Assembly (NCBI GenBank): GCA_958421945.1 | Contig: CATZMZ010000013.1 | Location: forward strand, 1 to 38,845 | Reading direction: 5' to 3' | Origin: an uncultured Eubacteriales bacterium | GTDB lineage: Bacteria > Bacillota > Clostridia > Christensenellales > Borkfalkiaceae | Length of the DNA: 38,845 nt | Shown: piece by piece, positions 1 through 8,019 of the stretch | Numbering within the stretch: position 1 is the stretch's first letter | How the letters are laid out: each line of letters opens with the position of its first letter | The notes under the pieces: generated by a model | What the model was told of the DNA's origin: nothing | What the model saw: only the letters and a program-made list of their open reading frames with translations | The model's database searches: none | Program-made: the position numbers and the translations under genes

Positions 1-215
1 CGTCCGAACGTGAGTTCGATTGTGTTATGAGACTAAAAAAGTCAGCGACGCACGCGACAAAAAAACAACAAACGGCATAAGAATAATGCCCCACGGAGAA
101 GCTGCTCCGCAACAAAATTGCTCCGCAGGACTAAGTCCGTCGGGGAATGCCCGTCAAGGGCGTCCGAACGTGAGTTCGATTGTGTTATGAGACTAAAAAA
201 GTCAGCGACGCACGC
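1..215. repeat. Tandem ~160-bp duplication beside tRNA-Glu
   Basis: Positions 1-55 and 161-215 are identical (both start CGTCCGAACGTGAGTTCG). In each copy the block is followed by GCCCCACGGAGAA, at 88-100 and 243-255. The second occurrence is the T-arm/acceptor end of the real tRNA-Glu; the first is an isolated remnant without a tRNA body. In the remnant copy the tRNA body is replaced by short palindromes: GGAC-TAA-GTCC (128-138), GCCC-GTCAA-GGGC (149-161) and CGAAC-GTGA-GTTCG (165-178, also 5-18). The array may continue left of the window. Confidence 0.8.
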
Positions 216-237
216 AAAGCGTGCGTCGCTGACTTTT
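193..237 (-). terminator. Intrinsic terminator of tRNA-Glu
   Basis: Directly after the encoded CCA on the - strand there is a perfect hairpin with stem AGTCAGCGACGCACGC, a three-base loop and a T-run after the stem. One arm and its flank are shared with the repeat block at 1-55. Confidence 0.8.
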
Positions 238-312
238 TGGTAGCCCCACGGAGAATCGAACTCCGGATTCAGCCTTGAGAGGGCTGCGTCTTAACCGCTT
301 GACCATGAGGCC
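238..312 (-). tRNA. tRNA-Glu (anticodon CTC)
   Basis: Read on the - strand, the sequence starts GGCCTCATGGTCAAGCGG and folds as a cloverleaf. The acceptor GGCCTCA pairs with TGGGGCT (G-T at the first pair). The anticodon stem CAGCC/GGCTG encloses the loop CTCTCAA, giving anticodon CTC for Glu (GAG). The T-arm is CGGAG-TTCGATT-CTCCG, followed by discriminator A and an encoded CCA at 240-238. Confidence 0.95.
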
Positions 313-362
313 GTTTTTTAATTACGCGCGGAAAAATCCCGTTAATTTCCGTTTGCTTGATT

Positions 363-391
363 ATTTTATCATAATTGCATTTTGATTGCAA
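363..391 (-). promoter_or_regulatory. Promoter of tRNA-Glu
   Basis: On the - strand, -35 TTGCAA (391-386) and -10 TAAAAT (368-363) are 17 bp apart, with TGA just before the -10 (extended -10). It lies about 45 nt upstream of the mature tRNA 5' end. Confidence 0.7.
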
Positions 392-463
392 CAAAAATTA
401 AGGGGTTTTCGGATAATTTTTAAAAACCGTTATAAATAAAAAAGATAAATTAAAAGTCGAAAC

Positions 464-708
464 AAAAAAAAATACCTGCGTCGGCCGACGAAAAGGAAAT
501 AATTAACCCGTTTAAGTCAACAGGCGAAGTGTTCTGTCTGATTGATTCTGCATCTTCCTGTTTAATGACAGCGATAATCCGCGGTCGGAAGCTCCGCTCG
601 GCAACGAGAACGAGAACCTTCTATATTTTTATTGTGGATTTTTTTGACCTTTTCTATCGTACCACGAAGGCTACGCGTGTGGGAACGAGCAAGCCCGCAC
701 CCATCCGC
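464..708 (-). ncRNA. Candidate leftward noncoding RNA, ~245 nt
   Basis: This stretch has no convincing ORF on either strand. On the - strand it has a near-consensus promoter at 743-715 and ends in a hairpin (CGUC-GGCC-GACG with an outer CCU/AGG) followed by nine Us (472-464). Local helices are visible, for example UGGG/CCCA enclosing CGGG-CUUG-CUCG near the 5' end and UUGACU/GGGUUAA near the 3' end. I did not recognise signatures of SRP RNA, RNase P RNA or tmRNA. Size and gene autonomy would fit a 6S-type RNA, but this is only a guess. Confidence 0.4.
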
Positions 709-714
709 AACTAT

Positions 715-743
715 ATTATACCAAAAACTTTCGTTCTTTGCAA
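715..743 (-). promoter_or_regulatory. Leftward promoter, no ORF downstream
   Basis: On the - strand, TTGCAA (743-738) and TATAAT (720-715) have exactly 17 bp between them. Its -35 is 8 bp from the -35 of the rightward comEC promoter, so the two are divergent and back to back. Confidence 0.65.
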
Positions 744-751
744 TAGTATCA

Positions 752-780
752 TTGACTTTTATGAAATTTTGTTTTAAAAT
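752..780 (+). promoter_or_regulatory. Promoter of comEC
   Basis: TTGACT (752-757) and TAAAAT (775-780) have a 17-bp spacer. The predicted transcript starts near 787. That excludes the in-frame codons upstream (from 632) and supports translation from ATG 827. Confidence 0.65.
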
Positions 781-826
781 TTATCGGTACGCTGAAAATT
801 TTGGCAAAAAAAGGAAAAACAGTTAT

Positions 827-2968
827 ATGAAAAGGTTAATCAACTTCCGACCCGCGGTATTTGCGGCGGTAATGCTTGCGTGCGGCATAACGGCGGCGTA
901 TTACGTCGTAATGAAAAACGTGCTCGGGGTGGTCGTGTTTTCGCTTATTCCGTTAGCAATAATCGTTTACCGCGCGGTAAAATTTCATTTTTCCGAAAAA
1001 TCAAAAATAGCGGTGTTTTCTGCGGTAATCGTCGGACTTTGTCTGTTCTTTATAGCTTTCACGGCGTTTTCGGTTAAAACTAATCGTTATATTTCCGCCG
1101 ACCTTAACGGTCACGACTATAACGTGAGAGGGAGAGTCGTTCAGACGCTCGCGACAAATCGCGGCGAATTTATAGTACTTGATAACGTCGAACTTGCCGG
1201 GATTTATAAAGGCAAAACGCGTTATAAAGTTTCGGCGCACGTTACGGGCGACGCGCGGATAGAGCTTGGCGACGAAGTTATGTTTAAAGCCCGCTTGCTC
1301 GACAGAAGCGTGGTTTACGAAGGTCGTTTTTCCGCGGAAAACGTTGCTAACGGTATAAAATACACCGCGACGTTAAACGCTTCCGACGTAAACGTTATAA
1401 CGAACAGGAAAACGATTTTTCAGTCGGTAAACGTATTTTTGCGCGATTCATTAAGAAACTGGCTTGACGGCGACGAGTTTGCTGTGGCTTACGCGATGCT
1501 TACGGGCAATTCGTCCGAAATGCAGACGGAAACGCTTTCTTCTTACAGAAGCGCGGGCGTGGCGCATATATTTGCCGTGTCGGGGCTTCATATCGGCTTC
1601 GTTGCGGCGGTAATCGGCTTTATCCTGAAAAAATTAAACGTCAAAGGCGTGCTTGCATTTTTAATCGTAACCGTACTTGCGCTGTTTTATTCGGGCGTAT
1701 GCGGGTTTTCCGCGTCGTCTTTAAGGGCTGTGGTAATGTGCGCGTTATGTTGCGGCGCAGCAATACGCGGAAACAGATACGACGCGTTATCGTCCGTTTC
1801 GTTTGCCGCGAGCGTTCTTCTCTTAATCTCGCCCGTGCAGCTGTTTTGCGCGGGGTTCAGGCTCTCGTTCGGCGTAGTTTATGGAATAATCTTATTTGCC
1901 GTACCCGTGGCGAGACTGTTAAAATTTTTGCCGAAAAAGCTTGCTCTGACTTTCGGAACGATTATAGCGGCGCAAATTTCCTCGATACCCATAAGCCTTG
2001 CGTGTTTCGGCAGCTTTTCGGTGTTCGCGGTTGCGGCAAACCTCGTTTTTATTCCCGTTGCGGGCGTACTGTTCGTTACGTTGTTGCTTGCGACGATAAC
2101 GGGCGGCGCGTTCGGGATTTCCCATATTACGCTTTTTATCCCGAAATACGCACTGAAAGCCTTAAATGCGGCAATCACCGCGCTCGATTATAAGCCTTTT
2201 ATAATCGGCGGATTTACGCTCGGCGTTTTTTCGGCGGCGTACTATGCGGCGTTGATTATTCCGAGCGGATTTTTGAACTTAAAAAGGACGTTAAGCGTAA
2301 TTCTTTCGGCGATTTGCCTCGTCGTTTGCGCCGTCGGAACGGTTGCCGTCAACGTCGTCGAATATAATTCGGTCAAGCTTTACGTAATCGGCTCTGATTC
2401 TTTATGCGGCGCGCTCGTTTCTTATAAAAACAAAAACATGCTGGTTGTAAACGAGGCTCGGTACAGATTTTCGGCGAACAGGCTCAAAGCGCTTGCGGAC
2501 GTAACGGGCGTAAGCTCGCTTGACTGCGTCGCGGTTATCGACGGGAAAGACGAGCTTTCGCTTCAGGTTTTCACTACGCGCTTAAAATCGGCGTTTGCCG
2601 TGGACGAGCTGTATTATTACGGTGAAAAGCGTTACGATGAAGAGAAAATCACGCGCAGGTCGTTTCCGGATACCGAATGTTTCGCGCTGACTTCCGGGAT
2701 TACCGAGAATTCGCTCGGTGAGTTCGGGTATATTTGCGACGGGCGCGGGTTAAAGCTTATCGTCGGCGACAAGGTATTAACTTTTTTCGGCAGGCTTGAT
2801 TTGGGGAACGTTCCGAAAGACGTTCGGACAGACGTTGCGATAGCATGCAATTATACGGAAGTGCTTAATTATCGCATTTCGGCAAATCGGTTCGTCGCGT
2901 GTCGGACGGACGTGAATTTTCCCGACGGCGAAAGCGAGGGAATATTAAAAATCAAATTAGATAATTGA
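827..2968 (+). CDS. comEC: ComEC/Rec2-family competence channel protein
   Basis: A 713-aa polytopic membrane protein of the ComEC/Rec2 family, which forms the channel that passes single-stranded DNA into the cell during transformation. After two or three N-terminal membrane segments comes an OB-like DUF4131 region (about 80-200). The Competence domain core follows, with the hallmark SGLHIG near residue 250 and further membrane helices to about 490. The C-terminal ~220 residues occupy the place of the usual metallo-beta-lactamase domain, but I see no HxHxDH motif, so that domain looks catalytically dead. The start at ATG 827 is chosen because the frame upstream lies inside the promoter. The ribosome site is weak (AGGA about 12 nt upstream). 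No other competence genes are in the window, so transformability cannot be judged. Confidence 0.88.
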   Translation: MKRLINFRPAVFAAVMLACGITAAYYVVMKNVLGVVVFSLIPLAIIVYRAVKFHFSEKSKIAVFSAVIVGLCLFFIAFTAFSVKTNRYISADLNGHDYNVRGRVVQTLATNRGEFIVLDNVELAGIYKGKTRYKVSAHVTGDARIELGDEVMFKARLLDRSVVYEGRFSAENVANGIKYTATLNASDVNVITNRKTIFQSVNVFLRDSLRNWLDGDEFAVAYAMLTGNSSEMQTETLSSYRSAGVAHIFAVSGLHIGFVAAVIGFILKKLNVKGVLAFLIVTVLALFYSGVCGFSASSLRAVVMCALCCGAAIRGNRYDALSSVSFAASVLLLISPVQLFCAGFRLSFGVVYGIILFAVPVARLLKFLPKKLALTFGTIIAAQISSIPISLACFGSFSVFAVAANLVFIPVAGVLFVTLLLATITGGAFGISHITLFIPKYALKALNAAITALDYKPFIIGGFTLGVFSAAYYAALIIPSGFLNLKRTLSVILSAICLVVCAVGTVAVNVVEYNSVKLYVIGSDSLCGALVSYKNKNMLVVNEARYRFSANRLKALADVTGVSSLDCVAVIDGKDELSLQVFTTRLKSAFAVDELYYYGEKRYDEEKITRRSFPDTECFALTSGITENSLGEFGYICDGRGLKLIVGDKVLTFFGRLDLGNVPKDVRTDVAIACNYTEVLNYRISANRFVACRTDVNFPDGESEGILKIKLDN

Positions 2969-3145
2969 CAGGCTGCGGATTTTTTGTGGCGTTTTCGCAG
3001 TTGAATTTTCGTTTTTTCTCAATAAATTTCACCAAAGTTCTAATGTTTTTTGCTTCCGAAAAATTATTAAAAAGGGGGATAAACGTCGCAGGACGGGCGC
3101 GCTTTAAAAGTTTTTTAAAAAACGGATTAAGCCGCCTTTTTTTTG

Positions 3146-3174
3146 TTGCTAAACTTTTTATTTGGTGATACAAT
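3146..3174 (+). promoter_or_regulatory. Promoter of holA
   Basis: TTGCTA (3146-3151), 17-bp spacer, TGA then TACAAT (3169-3174), an extended -10. The gap 2969-3145 holds no other recognisable feature. Confidence 0.6.
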
Positions 3175-3194
3175 GTATAAGAGGAAGTTTGGAT

Positions 3195-4166
3195 TTGAAA
3201 TTCGGAGAGTTTAAAAACACGCTCGAAACGGGCTCGTCGCCGTCGCCGATTTATCTGTTCGAGGGCGAGGATTCATATTTCAGAGAACGCGGACTGAATT
3301 TGCTTAAAAATAAGTATTTGTCAGAACCGTCCTTGAATTACGCCGTTTTTGACGGCGCAAACGGGGTCAGCGGCGAACTTATGTCGTCCGTTACCGCGTA
3401 CCCGTTTATGAGCGAAAAACGCGTTACCGCGCTCCGTGAGTTTTATCCGAAAAAGGACACGGATGCGGAGTTCAGCGAATTTTTAAATAACCCGCCGTCA
3501 TCGGGGATACTCGTTATTCTGAACGAAAAACCCTGCGATTTTCTTAAAAAATGCAAAACGGTAACTTTTGTCGATTGCGCAAAGTCGGACGCGAACACTC
3601 TTGCGCGGTGGATAAAAAGCACGTGTTTGGCTGCGGAAGTTACGATAAGTGCGGAGCTTGCGGTAAAAGTGGCAACGTTTTGTTTGTCCGACATGTCGCG
3701 GATTTCGCTTGAAACGGAAAAACTTATCGCTTACGCGGGTAAAGGCGGCGTTATTGACGAAAGCACGGTGGAGTTGCTTGTTCCGCAGGACGCCGAATAT
3801 AAAATTTACGAAATGACCGATTATATAGCGAAAAGGAATTTCGACAAAGCGTTTTCGGTTATTACGGAAATGCTCGGAAAGGGTGATACGCCGCAAAGAA
3901 TAATTCTTTCCGTATATAACTATTTCAGACGGCTTTTGCATGCGGCGATAAGCGGAAAGAACGCGGCGGAACTTGCCGAATTGCTCGGCGTTAAGGAGTT
4001 TGCAGCGTCAAAAACTATTCAGCAGTCAAAGATGTTTAAGAAGCGTTCGCTTAAAAAAGCCGTTGACGTTCTCATTGATTCCGATTTTAAAATCAAAAGC
4101 GGATTGATTGACGCCGACGAACAGATGTGGCTTTCGGTTTTTGCGATAATGACCGATAACGCGTGA
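3195..4166 (+). CDS. holA: DNA polymerase III subunit delta
   Basis: A 323-aa HolA-family protein. Delta is the clamp-loader subunit that opens the beta sliding clamp, working with delta' and tau/gamma. The N-terminus MKFGEFKNTL, then PIYLFEGEDSYFRERGL, is typical of Gram-positive HolA, and the family-like C-terminal helical collar domain follows (about 205-323). The frame is open from 3162, but the extended -10 at 3169-3174 overlaps those codons. TTG 3195 sits 7 nt after GAGGAAG (3181-3187) and matches the family start. The untranslated leader would then be only about 14 nt, with the ribosome site almost at the transcript 5' end. Confidence 0.9.
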   Translation: MKFGEFKNTLETGSSPSPIYLFEGEDSYFRERGLNLLKNKYLSEPSLNYAVFDGANGVSGELMSSVTAYPFMSEKRVTALREFYPKKDTDAEFSEFLNNPPSSGILVILNEKPCDFLKKCKTVTFVDCAKSDANTLARWIKSTCLAAEVTISAELAVKVATFCLSDMSRISLETEKLIAYAGKGGVIDESTVELLVPQDAEYKIYEMTDYIAKRNFDKAFSVITEMLGKGDTPQRIILSVYNYFRRLLHAAISGKNAAELAELLGVKEFAASKTIQQSKMFKKRSLKKAVDVLIDSDFKIKSGLIDADEQMWLSVFAIMTDNA

Positions 4167-4205
4167 TGTGCCGCGTGGCGTGGCGGCAGGATAAAAACTT
4201 TTTGA

Positions 4206-4235
4206 TTGACGTTTAACCGCTAATGCGTTTATAAA
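4206..4235 (+). promoter_or_regulatory. Possible promoter of cdaA
   Basis: TTGACG (4206-4211) and TATAAA (4230-4235) with an 18-bp spacer. A very AT-rich stretch with several TATAAT-like words follows (4265-4290), so the exact start is uncertain. Confidence 0.45.
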
Positions 4236-4322
4236 TAACAAACAGTAAGGTTGTAGTTTAAACATTATATAATAATATAATATAATAATAAAAAAAGAGA
4301 AAAAAGCGAAAAAGGTGGCAAA

Positions 4323-5153
4323 ATGAATTTTTCCGAAAAATTCAGCGGGCTGACGAGATTTCTTTCGTCAAATTTAGATGGAACGGTGGCGTTTATCGCC
4401 GGTTGCATTATGTTTACGGTGCTTTATTTTGCGCTGATTAAATTTTTAATCGACAATAATTCCGGTTGGATGGTTGCGCTGTTTACCGTTCTTATGCTTG
4501 CGGGCGCGTTCGTGTTTGCAGTGTTAAGCGTCAACGGCACGCTGTTCCTGTTTATTCCGGCGGTGTTCGTCGTTTGCATAACGGTGTTATATTCGGTAGA
4601 GCTTAAACGCATAATATGGGCGAGGCGCAATCTTAAACTTGCGGACGTTAAAAAGGGCGAAAGCAGGTCGTACGACGAAGAGAAGGTAGAAAATTGCATT
4701 TCGGAAATAATCAAGGCGTTACAGAATATGTCTAAAAGCGATACGGGCGCGATAATCGTTTTATCCACCGATAACGTTCCGAGTCAGATAATAGACAGCG
4801 GCGTAAAGCTTGACAGCGACATTTCGAGCGAGCTTATAGAAAGCGTGTTTTTCCCGAAAACGCCGTTGCACGACGGCGCTATGATAATCAACGATACGCG
4901 CATAGTAGCGGCGGGGTGCTTCCTTCCGTTATCGCAGAATATGGACAATATCCCGAAAGACCTCGGCACGCGCCACAGAGCGGGCATAGGGATTACCGAG
5001 AATATCGACGTGGTTTCCTTAATCGTTTCTGAGGAAACGGGTATTATTTCTATCGTAAGGGGCGGAAAGATTACGCGTTACGCGGATTCGGGAATGCTTC
5101 GCAAAACTCTTACAAGATATTACTGGAAAGAGCTTGAAAACGCAAGGAAGTAA
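4323..5153 (+). CDS. cdaA: Diadenylate cyclase CdaA (c-di-AMP synthase)
   Basis: A 276-aa membrane enzyme that condenses two ATP to cyclic di-AMP, the second messenger for potassium and osmolyte balance and cell-wall homeostasis in Gram-positives. Three N-terminal membrane segments (about 22-42, 48-70, 72-92) precede the DAC domain. The catalytic DGA motif is at 184-186 (PLHDGAMII) and RHR at 217-219 (GTRHRAGIG). Length and layout match CdaA rather than DisA or CdaS. The ribosome site is AAAGGTGG. The usual downstream partners cdaR (ybbR) and glmM are absent; a 43-codon membrane peptide follows instead. Confidence 0.95.
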   Translation: MNFSEKFSGLTRFLSSNLDGTVAFIAGCIMFTVLYFALIKFLIDNNSGWMVALFTVLMLAGAFVFAVLSVNGTLFLFIPAVFVVCITVLYSVELKRIIWARRNLKLADVKKGESRSYDEEKVENCISEIIKALQNMSKSDTGAIIVLSTDNVPSQIIDSGVKLDSDISSELIESVFFPKTPLHDGAMIINDTRIVAAGCFLPLSQNMDNIPKDLGTRHRAGIGITENIDVVSLIVSEETGIISIVRGGKITRYADSGMLRKTLTRYYWKELENARK

Positions 5154-5211
5154 GGTTTTTTAAGCTTAAAAGCTAAAAACGGCAAAAAACGAGATATTAA
5201 AGGAGCGAAAT

Positions 5212-5343
5212 ATGTTTGACGAGAATAAAATAGTTACTGTCGAGGAAGAAGAATCGAAAGCCAAAAAATTTTGGAAAAACGTTGGAATCGGCGCGCTTGC
5301 GCTCGTGCTTGCCGTTATCACGGTTACCGTCGTTTGCTTATAA
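5212..5343 (+). CDS. Small single-pass membrane protein, 43 aa
   Basis: A short ORF preceded by AAAGGAG 7 nt upstream of ATG. It has an acidic N-terminus (MFDENKIVTVEEEE), a short basic stretch (KAKKFWKN) and one hydrophobic helix (about 26-43) that runs to the C-terminus. It lies 58 nt after cdaA and 14 nt before the DUF1015 gene, so it is probably co-transcribed with both. I do not recognise a family. Its position suggests a small membrane partner, but the sequence does not prove a function. Confidence 0.6.
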   Translation: MFDENKIVTVEEEESKAKKFWKNVGIGALALVLAVITVTVVCL

Positions 5344-5357
5344 AAAAGGAGCTTTTT

Positions 5358-6584
5358 ATGATTGAAACGGGGATAAAGCCTTGCAGAATACTTTTGCCCG
5401 ATACGGACGATTTTACGGCTTGGTCGTGCATTGCGTGCGACCAGTTCACGGGGAAGAAGAAATACTGGGAACAGCTTGCCGAAACGGTTAAGGGTAAAAA
5501 ATCCGTACTTAATCTGATTTTGCCCGAGGCGTATCTGGACGACGACGCGGACGGCAGAATTAAGAAAATCAACGCCAACATTTCTAAATATTTATCCGAC
5601 GGCACTTTTACCGAGCTGCCCGAAGGGTTTATTCTCACCGTCAGAAAAACGCCTTACGTAAAAAGGCGTATAGGTTTGGTCGGCGCGGTTGACCTCGAAC
5701 GTTACGAGTATTCGCCGAAATCCTCCGCGCTTATCCGTTCGACCGAAGGCACGATTGAAGAGCGTATTCCGCCACGTCTTAAAATTCGCGAAAACGCCGA
5801 AGCGGAATTCTCGCACACTATGATTTTATTCGACGACGAGCGTTGCGAAATTACCGAAAGCCTTTACGAAAGGAGAGGTGAGCTGCAAAAGGTTTACGAT
5901 TTCGAGCTGAATATGGGCGGCGGCAGCATAGAAGGCTATTTCATCAAAGATTATAAGCCTGTTTTAGAAGCTTTTTCAAGGCTTTTAGATAAAGACAGGC
6001 TGATTAAAAAATACAAAAAAGACGATAAATTCGCTTTCGCCGTGGGTGACGGAAACCACTCGCTTGCCACGGCAAAGGCGCACTGGGAAAGGGTTAAACA
6101 AGGTCTTTCGGAAAAAGAAAGGCAAAACCACCCGGCGCGTTACGCGCTTGCGGAATTCGTAAATATTTACGATTCGGGCATTTATTTCGAGCCTATTTAC
6201 AGGTTTATAACGGGCGTCGAGCCGAGCGATTTCCTCGTGCGCTTTAAAACCGCCGTAACGGGCAAAGCTTACGTTTACGCCGGCGGGAAAACCGTTACGC
6301 TCGACGGTGCTGCGGATATTCCGACGGTTATCAAGGAAACGGACGCGTTTATTAAAAGTTATATATCGGAAAAGGGCGGCGCGGTCGATTATATTCACGG
6401 CAAAGCTGAACTTAAAGCGCTCGTGGACGGCGATTCGCGCGCGGTCGGGGTGCTGTTCGACAGCATAGATAAATCGGATTTGTTCAGATACGTTTCCGAA
6501 AAAGGTGCGTTCCCGAGGAAAACTTTTTCTATGGGCGAGGGCGAAGAAAAAAGATATTATTTAGAAGGCAGAAAGATACGCTAA
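5358..6584 (+). CDS. DUF1015 family protein
   Basis: A 408-aa protein of the DUF1015 family. Visible hallmarks are the N-terminal RILLPDTDDFTAWSCIACDQ region and VGDGNHSLATAKAHW near residues 228-242. The biochemical function is not established; the family sits near amino-acid metabolism genes in many genomes, and here it overlaps aspartate kinase. ATG 5358 follows AAAAAAGGAG with a normal spacing. The frame is open upstream to 5271, but that part overlaps the 43-aa ORF in another frame and does not look like protein. Its stop overlaps the next start by one base (TAATG), which indicates translational coupling. Confidence 0.85.
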   Translation: MIETGIKPCRILLPDTDDFTAWSCIACDQFTGKKKYWEQLAETVKGKKSVLNLILPEAYLDDDADGRIKKINANISKYLSDGTFTELPEGFILTVRKTPYVKRRIGLVGAVDLERYEYSPKSSALIRSTEGTIEERIPPRLKIRENAEAEFSHTMILFDDERCEITESLYERRGELQKVYDFELNMGGGSIEGYFIKDYKPVLEAFSRLLDKDRLIKKYKKDDKFAFAVGDGNHSLATAKAHWERVKQGLSEKERQNHPARYALAEFVNIYDSGIYFEPIYRFITGVEPSDFLVRFKTAVTGKAYVYAGGKTVTLDGAADIPTVIKETDAFIKSYISEKGGAVDYIHGKAELKALVDGDSRAVGVLFDSIDKSDLFRYVSEKGAFPRKTFSMGEGEEKRYYLEGRKIR

Positions 6585-7903
6585 TGTTAAAGGTTTGTAA
6601 ATTCGGCGGCACGAGTATGGCTAACGCCGAAACTCTGAAAAAAGTTAAGGAAATAGTTTTTGCGGACGATTCGCGTAAATTCGTGGTCGTTTCCGCTCCC
6701 GGCAAGAGAAATAAAGACGACGTTAAAGTTACCGACGCGCTCTATCGTTGTTACGACGAGCTTGTCGAAAAGGGCGATTGCAAGCAGAGTTTTGCGGTTG
6801 TTCGCAAAAGATTTACCGATATCGCCGACGGGTTGGGGCTTAATTTCGATTTAGCCTCCGTTCTCGCGCGCACCGAAAAGGAAATTGTCGAGAAAAAGGA
6901 CGTGGAATTTACCGCGTCAAGGGGCGAATATCTTGCCGCTATCGTAACCGCCGAATATCTCGGGTTCGAGTTTGTGGACGCAACCGAGGTCGTAAGGTTC
7001 GACAGCGAGGGTAAGCTTAACGTTTATTATACGGACGATAAAGTCAAAGCGAGAATGAAAGGGGTTAAGCGAGCGGTTATTCCGGGATTTTACGGCAAAA
7101 ATTCCGAAGGCAAGGTTAAAACCTTTTCGCGCGGAGGCAGCGATATAACCGGTTCGATTATCGCGCGCGGCGTTAAAGCGGATATTTACGAAAACTGGAC
7201 GGACGTAAGCGGCTTCCTCATTTGCGATCCGAGAATCGTTCCCGAATGTAAACCCATCAAGCAGCTTACTTATAAAGAACTGCGAGAACTTTCTTATATG
7301 GGCGCAAGCGTTCTGCACGCGGAAGCTATTTTCCCGGTTATGAAAGGGAAAATCCCCATCAATATCCGCAACACGTTCAGACCGCAGGACGAGGGAACTA
7401 TGATTGTTCCCAACGAACAGTATTCCGCCGAGTCTAACAGTGTTATCACGGGCATCGCAGGTAGAAAACATTTTACCGTTTTGTCCATCGAAAAATCCTT
7501 GATGAACTCCGAGGTGGGCTTTATCCGCAAGGTTTTGTCTGTCATAGAGCATCACGGGCTTTGTGTAGAACACGTCCCGTCGGGTATCGACACTCTGTCG
7601 GTTATTCTCGATTCCGAACAGCTTAAAGACGGCGTTTTGTCGGATATCGTAAACGAGGTTCGCGAAAACGTCAGCCCCGATTACGTCCACGTGATAGAAA
7701 ATATTTCACTGATAGCCACCGTCGGACACGGTATGACGCGCCGTTCGGGTACTGCGGCTAAATTGTTCGGCGCGCTCGCGGCGGCAAAAATCAATATCAG
7801 AATGATCGACCAGGGCTCGAGCGAGCTTAACATCATTATCGGCGTTGCGGATTCCGATTACGAAAAATGTATCCGCGCAATTTATAACGCGTTCGCCGAA
7901 TAA
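6584..7903 (+). CDS. Aspartate kinase
   Basis: A 439-aa aspartokinase that phosphorylates aspartate, the first step toward lysine, diaminopimelate, threonine and methionine. The N-terminal KFGGTSMAN loop (about 6-14) and SRGGSDITGSIIA (about 183-195), followed by DIYENWTDVSG, mark the kinase domain. The C-terminal ~140 residues carry two ACT-like regulatory segments (from about 300), the usual site of feedback inhibition. ATG 6584 overlaps the stop of the DUF1015 gene. No separate promoter is seen, so both are probably expressed together. The isozyme (lysC, thrA or dapG type) cannot be fixed from the window. Confidence 0.93.
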   Translation: MLKVCKFGGTSMANAETLKKVKEIVFADDSRKFVVVSAPGKRNKDDVKVTDALYRCYDELVEKGDCKQSFAVVRKRFTDIADGLGLNFDLASVLARTEKEIVEKKDVEFTASRGEYLAAIVTAEYLGFEFVDATEVVRFDSEGKLNVYYTDDKVKARMKGVKRAVIPGFYGKNSEGKVKTFSRGGSDITGSIIARGVKADIYENWTDVSGFLICDPRIVPECKPIKQLTYKELRELSYMGASVLHAEAIFPVMKGKIPINIRNTFRPQDEGTMIVPNEQYSAESNSVITGIAGRKHFTVLSIEKSLMNSEVGFIRKVLSVIEHHGLCVEHVPSGIDTLSVILDSEQLKDGVLSDIVNEVRENVSPDYVHVIENISLIATVGHGMTRRSGTAAKLFGALAAAKINIRMIDQGSSELNIIIGVADSDYEKCIRAIYNAFAE

Positions 7904-7915
7904 TTCGTTATTATT

Positions 7916-7944
7916 TTAACGGTTAAAGCGCAAAATAATATAAT
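7916..7944 (+). promoter_or_regulatory. Promoter of malic enzyme
   Basis: TTAACG (7916-7921) and TATAAT (7939-7944) with a 17-bp spacer. A second TATAAT at 7975-7980 lacks a fitting -35. Confidence 0.6.
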
Positions 7945-8019
7945 CAAGGCAATAAAAAAGTATATATAAAAAAGTATAATCGGATAGGATAAATTACATA
8001 TTTTTCGGAGGCATATTTA

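Noticed and set aside
632..826. N-terminal extension of ComEC from ATG 632
   Set aside because: It crosses both the leftward and rightward promoters and does not resemble ComEC; ATG 827 gives a normal membrane start.
1699..2193. Long alternative-frame ORF inside comEC
   Set aside because: Arg/Cys-rich shadow frame of a clearly coding gene.
5271..5357. Extended start of the DUF1015 protein
   Set aside because: It overlaps the 43-aa ORF, its composition is not protein-like for the family, and ATG 5358 has a clear ribosome site.
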